From Thinopyrum elongatum (lineage: Eukaryota; Streptophyta; Magnoliopsida; Poales; Poaceae), in assembly GCA_011799875.1 (NCBI GenBank), contig CM022299.1:216193018-216257017 (forward strand): a DNA stretch of 64,000 nt, written 5' to 3'. The position numbers and the translations under genes are program-made. Within the stretch, counting starts at the first letter, position 1. Every line of letters starts with the position of its first letter. The notes beneath the pieces are model-generated. The model did not search any database, was not told the origin of the DNA, and saw only the letters and a program-made list of their open reading frames with translations. Below, in pieces: positions 43,386-52,397 of this stretch.

Positions 43386-44357
43386 ATGGAATTGAGGTTG
43401 CCTCATATGCTTCATCTTTTTAATGTCTTTCGTGAAAATGATGGAAAGGAAAATTGTGCTCAAGTGTTAGAAGAAGAAGTCTATAAAATGTTTGGCACTA
43501 AATCTCTGAATGATGAGCATGATTGCAATGTTGTTGGTATGAATTCTTTGAATATCCATGATGCTAATGATATGCAAAGCCATAAGCTTGGGGATGCTAT
43601 GTTTGATGAAGATGATATTTTTAGTCCCCCAAGTTTTGATGAGAATATTTATTATGATGATAGCATGCCTCCTATTTATGGTGGTTATATTGATAAAAGT
43701 GGGTTTGGAATAGTGTCAACTCTAGGTACTAATGATCCCACTATTTTGGAGGGTGTTGAATCTTTTCACAATATTGATAAAAGTGGATTTGGAGAGGTCA
43801 TGACTTTATTTAGTGATGAATCCACTAATTCGGAAGAGGTTCCAATTGATTATGAGAACAAAGTTGCTATCTATGATGATTATTGTGATGACATGTATGC
43901 TATAAAGAATAATGATAGCCATGAAACTTGTCATCATGATTTTAATTTTCAATTGGATTATGCCTCACATGATAGTTATTTTGTTGAGTTTGCTCCCACT
44001 ACTATTCATGAGAATAAATTTGCTTATGTGGAGAGTAGTAAAATTTGCATGCTTGTGGATCATGAAAAGAATGCTTTATGTGATAGTTATATTGTTGAAT
44101 TCATTCATGATGCTACTGAAAATTATTATGAGGGAGGAACATATGCTTGTAGGTATTGCAATAATATCAAGTTTCCTCTCTATGTGTTGAAAGTTTTGAA
44201 GCTATGCTTGTTTTGCCTTCCTATGCTAGTTGATTCTTGCTCCCATAAATTGTTTTCTCACAAAATCCCTATGCATAGGAAGTGGGTTAGACTTAAATTT
44301 GCTAGTTATATGCTTCATGATGCTCCCGTTATGTTTCAATTCTTATCTTTTATGTGA
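43386..44357 (+). CDS. Single ORF of non-autonomous Athila-type element, unknown function
   Basis: 323 codons, no interruption, starting MELRLPHMLHLFNVFREN about 100 bp after the PBS, the usual place of gag. It shows none of the gag or pol motifs. It is acidic and rich in Asp, Asn, Tyr and His. It has a repeated phrase IDKSGFG (about residues 101 and 130) each followed by a V-x-T-L, several DDYxDD-like patches, a possible Cys pair (ACRYCNN, about residue 254), and a hydrophobic stretch near residues 263-283 (LYVLKVLKLCLFCLPMLV) that could be membrane-associated. Codon use is AT-rich, unlike the GC-rich ORFs of the surrounding CACTA. What it does is unknown. Its intact state in an element with similar LTRs fits recent activity. 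Confidence 0.6.
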   Translation: MELRLPHMLHLFNVFRENDGKENCAQVLEEEVYKMFGTKSLNDEHDCNVVGMNSLNIHDANDMQSHKLGDAMFDEDDIFSPPSFDENIYYDDSMPPIYGGYIDKSGFGIVSTLGTNDPTILEGVESFHNIDKSGFGEVMTLFSDESTNSEEVPIDYENKVAIYDDYCDDMYAIKNNDSHETCHHDFNFQLDYASHDSYFVEFAPTTIHENKFAYVESSKICMLVDHEKNALCDSYIVEFIHDATENYYEGGTYACRYCNNIKFPLYVLKVLKLCLFCLPMLVDSCSHKLFSHKIPMHRKWVRLKFASYMLHDAPVMFQFLSFM

Positions 44358-47300
44358 GCATCATTGAAATCATCATGCCTAGCTAAAAAGGCATTAAAGA
44401 AAAGCGCTTGTTGGGAGACAACCCAATATTTACCCCTACTGTTTTTGTGTGTTAACATGATTAAGATACTGTATTTATCATGTTTTATAGCTTTTGTTTG
44501 AATAAAGTGCCAAGTAAAGCCTTTGGGATAGTGTGGTTGATAGTTGATTTGATTCTGTGCAAAAACAGAAACTTTTGCGTCCAGTACAGAAATTCCTGTC
44601 TTCTACTGGAATGTGTAAAAGTCTGAATTTTTTACATAGGATTTATATACAAATTTTCTACGTTTTCCTAATTTTTAAGAATTTTTGGAGTAACAGAAGT
44701 ATGACCTTAATTCAGATCTTTACAGACTGTTCTGTTTTTGACAGATTCTGTTTTCAATGCATAGTTTGCTTGTTTTCTAGTTTCTATGGCTTATATTGCT
44801 CAATATAAATTGTATAAATGATAGGGTACAGTAGTAATCATGTGAGAAAAATTATGAATCTTGTCTTGACAGTAAAAAAGTGAATGCTTTGTTTTATTAT
44901 ACAAACGGAGCATACGAGTTTTCTGTTGAGTTTTGTGTTGTGAAGTTTTCATGTTTTGGGTAAAGATTTGATAGACTATGGAATAAGGAGTGGAAAGAGC
45001 CTAAGCTTGGTTATGCCCAAGGCACCCCAAGGTAATATTCAAGGATAACCAAGCATCTAAGCTTGAGGATGCCCTGGATGGCATCCCCTCTTTCGTCTTC
45101 AATCCATCGGTAAATTTACTTGAGGCTATATTTTTATTCACCACATGATATGTGTTTTGCTTGGAGCATCATTTTCTTTTGTTTAGATTTGCTTGCTGCT
45201 ATTTATAGTAATATTTTGCATCTTTTATTTCAATAAAAATGTCAAGTATAGCCTTTACCATGCTTATTTTGCAAGTCTATATGTTGCTGTTTTGAAAACA
45301 GAAAGTTTTCTATCATTGTCTGAATTCTTCTGGAAAGTCAGAACATGATAAAATGTTAAAAACTTTACAAAATGAGTAAAACCAAATTTTATACAGTGTG
45401 GTAATTTTTCAGAATTTTTGGAGTTAGGGAAGTATGAGCACAATTACACTCTTTACAGACTGTCCTGTCTAGACAGATTGCTGTTATGTTTGCATTATTT
45501 GCATATGTTTGCTTGTTTAATGATTCTATTTGAGAATAGGAGTATTAAATATGCAGAGGCATTTAGTATGCAATATTAAATAATAATTTTAGTGATTTTC
45601 TACAGTAGAGAATGATAAGGTTTTGCATTTGATTTATACTAACTTTTCTCACGAGTTCCTGTTGAGTTTTGTGTGGATGAAGTTTTTAAGATTTAGGGAA
45701 ACCATGGTATAAAAGGAATTAAGGAGAAAAAAAATCTCAAGCTTGGGGATGCCCAAGGCATCCCTAGTTAATATTTCAATAAGTCTCAAGCATCTAAGCT
45801 TGGGGATGCCCCGGTTGGCATCCCACCTTTCTTCATCAACAATCATCGGTTAGCCTCGGTTGAGCCTAAGTTTTTGCTTCTCCACATGATATGTGCTATC
45901 TTTAGAATGTCATTTTATTTTGTTTTGCTTTCTGTTTGAATAAAGTACTTAAGATCTGAAATTCTTTTACGAGAGAGAGTATTCACATAGCAACATAATT
46001 ATTTGAGCACTCATTGATCTTCACTTATATCTTTCTGGAGTAGTTTGTCAGTTGCTCTAGTGTTTCACTTATATCTTGTTAGAGCACGGCGATGGTTTTA
46101 TTTTGAAGAAATTGATGAACTCTCATGCTTCACTTATATTATTTTGAGAGTCTCTCTAAAAAGCATGGTAATTTGCTTAGGTTATGAATTTAGTCCTAAT
46201 ATGATGGGCATCCAAGAGGGATATAATAAAAACTTTCATATAAAGTGCATTGAATACTATGAGAAGTTTGATTCCTTATGATTGTTTTGAGATATGAGGA
46301 TGGTGATATTAGAATCATGCTAGTGAGTAATTGTGGATTGTAGAAATACTTGTGTTGAGGTTTGTGATTCCCGTAGCATGCACGTATGGTGAACCGTTAT
46401 GTAACGAAGTTGGAGCATGATTTATTTATTGATTGTCTTCCTTATGAGTGGCGGTCGGGGACGAGCGATGGTCTTTTCCTACCAATCTATCCCCCTAGGA
46501 GCATGCGGGTAGTACTTTGTTTCAATAGCTAATAGACTTTTGCAATAAGTATGTGAGTTCTTTATGACTAATGTTGAGTCCATGGATTATACGCACTCTC
46601 ACCCTTCCACCATTGCTAGCCTCTCTAGTACCGCGCAACTTTCGCCGGTAACATACACCCACCATATACCTTCCTCAAAACAGCCACCATACCTACCTAT
46701 TATGGCATTTCCATAGCCATTCCGAGATATATTGCCATGCAACTTTCCACCGTTCCGTTTATTATGACACGCTTCATCATTGTCATATTGCTTTGCATGA
46801 TTATGTAGTTGACATAGTATTTGTGGCAAAGCCACCGTTCATAATTTTCATACATGTCACTCTTGAGTCATTGCACATCCAGGTACACCGTCGGAGGCAT
46901 TCATATAGAGTCATATTTTGTTCTAGTATCGAGTTGTAATTTTTGAGTTGTAAGTAAATAAAAGTGTGATGATCTTCATTATTAGAGCATTGCCCCATGT
47001 GAGGAAAAATAAGAAGGCAAAAAAAAGCCAATAAAAAAAAGAGAAGAAAAAAAGAGAAAAGAAAAAAAGGGGAGAAAAAATAAAAAAAAGAGAAAAAAAT
47101 GAGAGAAAAGAGAGAAGGGGCAATGTTACTATCCTTTTTCCACACTTGTGCTTCAAAGTAGCACCATGTTCTTCATGATAGAGAGAGTCTCCTATTTTAT
47201 CACTTTCATATACTAGTGGGAATTTTTCATTACAGAACTTGGCTTGTATATTCCAACGATGGGCTTCCTCAAATGCCCTAGGTCTTCATGAGCAAGCAAG

Positions 47301-47901
47301 TTGGATGCACACGCACTTAGTTTCTTTTTGAGCTTTCATACACTTATAGCTCTAGTGCATCCGTTGCATGGCAATCCCTACTCACTCACATTGATATCTA
47401 TTGATGGGCATCTCCATGGCCCGTTGATGCGCCTAGTTGATGTGAGACTATCTCCTTCTTTTTGTCTTCTCCACAACCACCATATTCTATTCCACCTATA
47501 GTGCTATATCGATGGCTCACGCTCATGTATTGCGTGAAAGTTGAAAAGGTTTGAGAAGACCAAAAGTATCAAACAATTGCTTGGCTTGTCATCAGGGTTG
47601 TGCATGATTTGAATATTTTGTGTGATGAGGATGGAGCATAGCCAGACTATATAATTTTGTAGGGATAGCTTTCTTTGGCCATGTTATTTTGATAAGACAT
47701 AATTGCCTTGTTAGTATGCTTGAAGTATTATTATTTTTATGTCAATATTAAAATTTTGTTTTGAATCTTATGGATCTGAACATTCATGCCACAATAAAGA
47801 AAATTACATGGATAAATATGTTAGGTAGCATTCCACATCAAAAATTATGTTTTTATTATTTACCTACTCGAGGACGAGCAGGAATTAAGCTTGGGGATGC
47901 T
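44358..47901 (+). other. Non-coding 3' internal region of Athila-type element
   Basis: No gene recognised. It includes two imperfect tandem copies of a ~735-bp block (listed), a purine-rich tract of A with GAGAAAA runs (46995-47115), and the PPT AAGCTTGGGGATGC (47887-47900). It matches the minus-strand fragment at 5548-7891 in reverse. Confidence 0.75.
44481..45950 (+). repeat. Imperfect tandem duplication of ~735 bp
   Basis: Segments 44481-45213 and 45214-45950 share, in order, a (T)GAATAAA-GTCAAGTA-AGCCTTT start, CTTTACAGACTGT, a GAGTTTTGTGTTG/TGTGGATGAAG phrase, an AAGCTTGGGGATGCC-like block and CACATGATATGTG. The left Athila fragment has this region once. Confidence 0.7.
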
Positions 47902-49552
47902 TGATACGTCTCCAACGTATCTATAATTTTTGATTGTTCCATGCTATTATATTATCCATCTTGGATGTTTTATATGCATTTATATGCTATTTTATATTAT
48001 TTTTGGGACTAACCTATTAACCTAGAGCCCAGTGCCAGATTCTGTTTTTTCCTTGTTTTTGAGTTTTGCAGAAAAGGAATATCAAACGGAGTCCAAATGA
48101 GCTGAAAATTTACAGAGATTTTTTATGGACCAGAAGAAGCCCCCGAAGCAAAGGAGTTGGGCCAGAAGAGCCACGAGGCCTCCACAAGGGTGGAGGGCGC
48201 GCCCTCCGGTCTTGTGGGCTCCTCGTGGACCCCCCTGACTTGTTCTCGACGCCAAAAATTCCTATAAATAAAGAATCCCCCAGAAATAAACCTAGATCGG
48301 GAGTTCCGCCGCCGCAAGCCTCTGTAGCCATGAAAAACCAATCGGGAGCCCGTTCCGGCACCCTGCCGGAGGGGGAAACCATCACCGGTTGCCATCTTCA
48401 TCATCCCGGCGGTCTCCATGACGAGGAGGGAGTAGTTCACCCTTGGGGCTGAGGGTATGTACCAGTAGCTATGTGTTTGATCTCTCTCTCTCGTGTTCTT
48501 GATTTGGCACGATCTTGATGCACCGCGAGCTTTGCTATTATAGTTGGATCTTATGATGCTTCTCCCCCTCTACCTTCTTGTAATGAATTGAGTTTTCCCT
48601 TTGAAGTTATCTTATCGGATTGAGTCTTTAAGGATTTGAGAACACTTGATGTATGTCTTGCATGTGTTTATCTGTGGTGACAATGGGATATTCACGTGAT
48701 CCACTTGATGTATGTTTTGGTGATCAACTTGCGGGTTCTGTGACCTTGTGAACTTATGCATAGGGGTTGGCACACGTTTTCGTCTTGACTCTCTGGTAGA
48801 AACTTTGGGGCACTCTTTGAAGTTCTTTGTGTTGGTTTGAATAGATGAATCTGAGATTGTGTGATGCATATCATATAATCAAACCCGCGGATACTTGTGG
48901 TGACATTGGAGTATCTAGGTGACATTAGGGTTTTGGTTGATGTGTGTCTTAAGGTGTTATTTTAGTACGAACTCTAGGGCTGTTTGTGACACTTATAGGA
49001 ATATCCCAATAGATCGATCAGAAAGAATAACTTTGAGGTGGTTTCGTACCCTACAATAATCTCTTCATTTATTCTCAGCTATTAGTGACTTTGGAGTGAC
49101 TCTTTGTTGCACGTTGAGGGATTGTTATATGATCTAATTTTGTTATCATTGTTGAGAGAACTTGCGCTAGTGAAAGTATGAACCCTAGGCCTTGTTTTCA
49201 AGCATTGCAATACCGTTTTTACTCACTTTTGTTACTTGCTACCTTGTTGTTTTTATATTTTCAGATTACAAAAACCTATATCTACCATCCATATTGCACT
49301 TGTATTACCATCTCTTCGCCGAACTAGTGCACCTATACAATTTATCATTGTATTGGGTGTGTTGGGGACACAAGAGACTCTTTGTTATTTGGTTGCAGGG
49401 TTGTTTGAGAGAGGCCATCTTCATCGTACGCCTCCCACGTATTGATAAACCTTAGGTCATCCACTTGAGGGAAATTTGCTACTGTCCTACAAAACTCTAT
49501 GCTTGGAGGCCCAACACGAGTCTACAAGAAGAAGGTTGCGTAGTAGACATCA
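47902..49552 (+). repeat. 3' LTR of non-autonomous Athila-type element
   Basis: 1651 bp, TGATACGTCTCCAACG to GTAGACATCA; TATA box TATAAATA at 48264-48271. ORFs inside LTRs (e.g. 49192-49455) occur in both copies but are short and unremarkable. Confidence 0.92.
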
Positions 49553-49703
49553 GAGGCCGCCGCAGCGCGCTCTGCTCGCGTCCTGCCACACGTGCTCTGC
49601 TCTCGCGTCCCTCCGGGCGCTCTGCCCTTGTCCCATCCACGCGCGCTGCTAGTGTTTGGGGCTGGTGCATGATCACACGCGTTCATGTGCATGCGGTTGC
49701 GCC

Positions 49704-49876
49704 GGGCATGATCAGAAGGTTGCCATCGCCCAGTTGTGCGTGAGACATGTTGTCCTCGTCTACCACTACCACCTGGCCACAAGGCCTTGCGAGTGTTTCT
49801 CCAGGTTTATCAACAGCTCCGACTACAGTTTTGCTACGGTGGACACCACCAATGATCTAAAAGCATTCAAGGTTGA
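49704..49876 (+). pseudogene. 3'-5' exonuclease-like gene fragment 1 (captured in CACTA)
   Basis: Plus-strand frame reading GHDQKVAIAQLCVRHVVLVY, then HLATRPCECFSRFINSSDYS and FATVDTTNDLKAFKV. This resembles the middle of a DEDD-family (Werner-type) 3'-5' exonuclease domain: a strand following the first Asp-x-Glu motif, then a helix and the second-motif region. No start, no first motif and no third motif are present, and the frame runs into CACTA repeat sequence (TTGAACCGTTTC) after 49876. A second piece of the same type of gene lies at 50861-51079. Assignment rests on motif reading and on the shared block (K/P)KVAIAQ(L/M)C between the two pieces. Confidence 0.55.
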
Positions 49877-50323
49877 ACCGTTTCTATTGTGTTGCCTAAT
49901 CACACTGACACACATCTTGTTCAGTTGAACCGTTTTTATTGTGTTGCCTAATCACACACAGTTCATCCTAGTGAACTGTACGCCGTATACCGCACACACC
50001 CTCATCTGGCTGCCCGTTTCTGTTGTTCTGCATCATCGCAAACAGTTCTTCTGGATTAACCGTTTGCCACTCATCCAAGGGAGGGAAGCTTCTACATTCA
50101 CGTGGGACATGGCATTGACCATTGGGCGGCAACAGTCGGTCATCCGGGTGCGCAATAAAGGATGCAAAGAGGGATCCTACAGCAGCAAGGACCAGCTTCC
50201 CTACTGATAGCTCATCTAACAGAACTCCCAAGTTAACTGTGCTGAGACTGGAGTAGTCATCAGATGGGTGACCGGATTGGAAGTGGGCTCAATGTTAAAT
50301 TAACTTATTTGATGGATCACTGT
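49877..50323. other. CACTA internal sequence with short direct repeats
   Basis: A 52-bp direct repeat (GTTGAACCGTTTCTATTGTG at 49872 and 49924) runs into copies of the 84-bp right-end unit (49960-50060: GTGAACTGTACGCCGTATAC, TCTGGCTGCCCGTTTCTG). No gene seen. Confidence 0.6.
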
Positions 50324-50614
50324 AAACATTTAATTGCGTTGAATGTATATAGTGCTCCATCATATTAGTTGAATTAACCTCGAGGTCCTTGTTTTGTACT
50401 TTTTGACATTTTTTGTTTTTTGAACACATGTTGATTGGCTTGAAGAAGGTCTATCTTGTTACTTTTTGATAAAAAAAAAAATTTGAACACATGTTGATTG
50501 GCTTGAATGAAGGTCTATCCCGTTACTTTACAACATGTTTCCAAAACATGGACCTCGAGGTTAATTCAACTAATAGGACGGAGCACTATATACATTCAAT
50601 GCAATTAAATGTTT
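50324..50614. repeat. Long inverted repeat (about 71-bp arms, 147-bp loop)
   Basis: Arm 50324-50395 (AAACATTTAATTGCGTTGAA to CCTCGAGGTCC) is the near-perfect reverse complement of 50543-50614. The loop holds two copies of ACACATGTTGATTGGCTTGA (about 50425 and 50487). A related stretch recurs at 50755-50860. Transcribed, it would fold into a long hairpin. Confidence 0.85.
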
Positions 50615-50860
50615 TCCAAAAAAATGATATGATTTCTGTGAAACTTATAAGTCATGTATGCCAAATTAACCTCTGTGTACTTGTTCTCAAATTAACCTCC
50701 GGGCCTTGCAGGAGTGCTGCAATGTGTCAGCGTCAATTGCAAGATGAGCCATTTTTCAATACATGTTAATCTAAGGTCTATCGCGTTACTTTACGACATG
50801 TTTCAAAAAAAGTGATATGACCTCTGTCAACTTATAAGTCATGTATGTCAAGTTAACCTC

Positions 50861-51079
50861 TCGGTGGTGTACACCAACAAACCGGCCTGGGTGGAGCACT
50901 CCATCCTCATCATGGAGCTGTTGCTTGTTGAGGAGAAGTACAAGGTGGTCGGGTTCGACCTCGAGTACAACCGCGCTCGTGCCGGGTCTCGTCCCAAGGT
51001 TGCCATCGCCCAGATGTGCTACGAGATGTACAGGCAGATCGTTGACATGAGGAAGTGCCTCCTTCCCCAAAATGGCTAG
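50861..51079 (+). pseudogene. 3'-5' exonuclease-like gene fragment 2, internally deleted
   Basis: Plus-strand frame without its own ATG: VVYTNKPAWVEHSILIMELL, then KYKVVGFDLEYNRARAG, PKVAIAQMCYEMYRQIVDMR, ending KCLLPQNG and TAG (51077-51079), with a basic GKRRRNKK-like tail readable beyond the stop. FDLEY fits the first Asp-x-Glu motif of DEDD 3'-5' exonucleases. Sequence after VAIAQ jumps directly to an end-of-domain helix, so the central part (like fragment 1) seems deleted. Together the two pieces look like non-overlapping or rearranged parts of one captured gene. No catalytic set is complete, so no enzyme is expected. Confidence 0.55.
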
Positions 51080-51480
51080 GGATCCAGCCGGAAGTAGAGC
51101 AATGGCAAGCGTCGTCGCAACAAGAAGTAGATGATTAGATGCTCATTTTTCCTAGTTTAGTATGCATGTAATTGCTTACTTTGGTGTGTGGAAATGTTAT
51201 GTGTGTAGTCACTTGTGTAATTGTATGCTTAATTTGGTTTTGCAATGCTGTCTTTTTAAGTATATATGTTGATGCTCTGTATACATAGCATAGATGTTGT
51301 GTGGACAGAGCAAATCACATCGCACACGGACTAAACAATGGAACCCGTCGGTGATGTTTTCATCAATCACTCACAATTGTATACCAGCAATCGTTTGCTC
51401 ACAACACACACGGCTTGTTAACAGGAATCGTCAGTGTTGTTTATCGGTCTTCCCACACATTTCCAATTATAGACCTATTT
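51080..51480. other. CACTA sequence after exonuclease fragment
   Basis: No gene. 51130-51290 looks like an AT-rich 3' untranslated region; CACTA subterminal motifs start at about 51310 (CACATCGCACACGG). Confidence 0.5.
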
Positions 51481-51909
51481 GCCGCATATCACACACATCT
51501 TGTTAAGTTGAACCGTTTCTGTTCTCTTGGCTCAACACAAACAGTTCATCCGAGTGAACTGTATGCCGTATATCGCACACACCTTCATCTGGCTGCCCGT
51601 TTCTATTGTTCTGCCTCATCACAAACAGTTTATCTGAGTGAACTGTATGCCGTATATCGCACACGCCTTCATCTGCCTGCCCATTTCTTTTGTTCTACCT
51701 CATCGCAAACAGTTCATTGAACTGAACCGTATGCCACGCATCGCACACACAACTAAAATCTGAACCGTGTTTGATGTATCCTTCATCGCAAACATTTTGC
51801 ATCTTTTTTATGGTTATTTTACATCACCATTTGCGATTAATGCATCGCACACAGTTTCGTCAAAGGGTCTCTGATCGTAGTGTCGCGTTAGCAGCATCCT
51901 GCAGTAGTG
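51481..51909. repeat. CACTA right subterminal repeats (84-bp unit) and terminus
   Basis: ACAGTTCATCCGAGTGAACT-type units start at 51541, 51625 and 51709, exactly 84 bp apart, each with GTATGCCGTATATCGCACAC and TTCATCTG(G/C)CTGCCC. The element ends CATCCTGCAGTAGTG at 51909. Confidence 0.85.
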
Positions 51910-51938
51910 TCTCTACTGTAGCAAATCACTAAAATTAT
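51910..51938 (-). mobile_element. Short remainder of the Athila fragment beyond the CACTA
   Basis: Minus strand ATAATTTTAGTGATTTGCTA plus CAGTAGAGA matches 45584-45609 of the intact Athila element, and its last bases continue at 7891. It proves the CACTA inserted in Athila sequence. Confidence 0.75.
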
Positions 51939-52331
51939 GTGATATCAGTGAGGCACTTGAAAGTGAGCTGGACGTTCTCATTGTCATTCCTCTTGAATCG
52001 GTTGAAGAGATTGCGGAGCACGTCTATTCTTGAGTCTCTTTGGGTCGAGACGCCTTCGTTGACCTTGGACAGCCAGTCCCAGACCAGCTTCGCAGTTTCC
52101 AGTGCACTCACAGATGATATTCTTGGCGGTTGAGTCCAGTTGTGCGAATCTCTTGACATCAGCAGCGGTGACACCTTCACCGACTTTGGGGACACCAGTC
52201 TTGACGACATACCAGAGATCGATGTCAACGGCTTCAAGATGCATGCGCATCTTATTCTTCCATTAGGGGTAATCAGTGCCATCGAAGACGGGGCACACAG
52301 CGAAGACTTTGATTATCCCTGTAGTCGACAT
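51939..52331 (-). pseudogene. gag: Copia gag N-terminal fragment (Copia B)
   Basis: Starts at ATG 52331 (MSTTGIIKVFAVCPVFDGTD), 53 bp after the PBS, with DGTDYP followed by a TAA stop in place of a conserved aromatic residue, then WKNKMRMHLEAVDIDLWYVV, a classical start of a Copia gag. The frame moves at about 52095-52080 to one reading WDWLSKVNEG and NLFNRFKRNDNENVQLTF. Sequence breaks off at about 51939 where Athila sequence begins. Gag would form the particle. This piece belongs with the LTR just upstream, not with the pol further right, which lies on the other side of that LTR. Confidence 0.75.
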
Positions 52332-52381
52332 AGCTAGAACTCCAGGTGGTTAAACTGAATCACACAGAACAAGGGAGCACC

Positions 52382-52397
52382 TTGCTCTGATACCAAT
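52382..52397 (-). promoter_or_regulatory. Primer-binding site of Copia B
   Basis: Minus strand ATTGGTATCAGAGCAA follows the LTR end TTTCA. It holds TGGTATCAGAGC, the complement of initiator Met tRNA. Confidence 0.85.

Larger units (their letters stand above)
41543..49552 (+). mobile_element. Non-autonomous Athila-type Gypsy retrotransposon, complete
   Basis: 8010 bp with LTRs 41543-43259 and 47902-49552, TSD GAGGC (41538-41542, 49553-49557), PBS at 43270 and PPT at 47887. The internal 4.6 kb has no gag, protease, RT or integrase, only one 323-codon ORF of unknown function. The PBS and LTR start (TGATACGTCTCCAACG) point to the Athila lineage (Sabrina/WHAM-like, family name uncertain). It must have been mobilised by proteins made elsewhere. 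Confidence 0.88.
7892..51909. mobile_element. CACTA DNA transposon, split by nested retrotransposons
   Basis: Ends are CACTGGTACAGCGAGGTGCT at 7892 and, read inward on the minus strand, CACTACTGCAGGATGCTGCT at 51909. The 3-bp direct repeat TCT flanks both ends (7889-7891, 51910-51912). Flanking Athila sequence joins exactly across it when compared with 45585-45620, which strongly supports a single insertion. Removing the two insertions directly nested in it leaves about 11.4 kb. Subterminal regions are full of CGCAAACGGTT and ATCGCACACAG motifs typical of grass CACTA elements. No transposase (TNP2-like) gene was recognised, so it is probably non-autonomous. It carries several minus-strand ORFs and captured gene pieces, listed separately. 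Confidence 0.8.

Noticed and set aside
51294..51720. 101-codon ORF with repeated SELYAVYRTHLHL phrases
   Set aside because: Translation of the 84-bp CACTA subterminal repeat; no evidence of coding.
52382..52397. tRNA-like sequence TGGTATCAGAGC
   Set aside because: It is a primer-binding site complementary to the 3' end of initiator tRNA; no cloverleaf is present.
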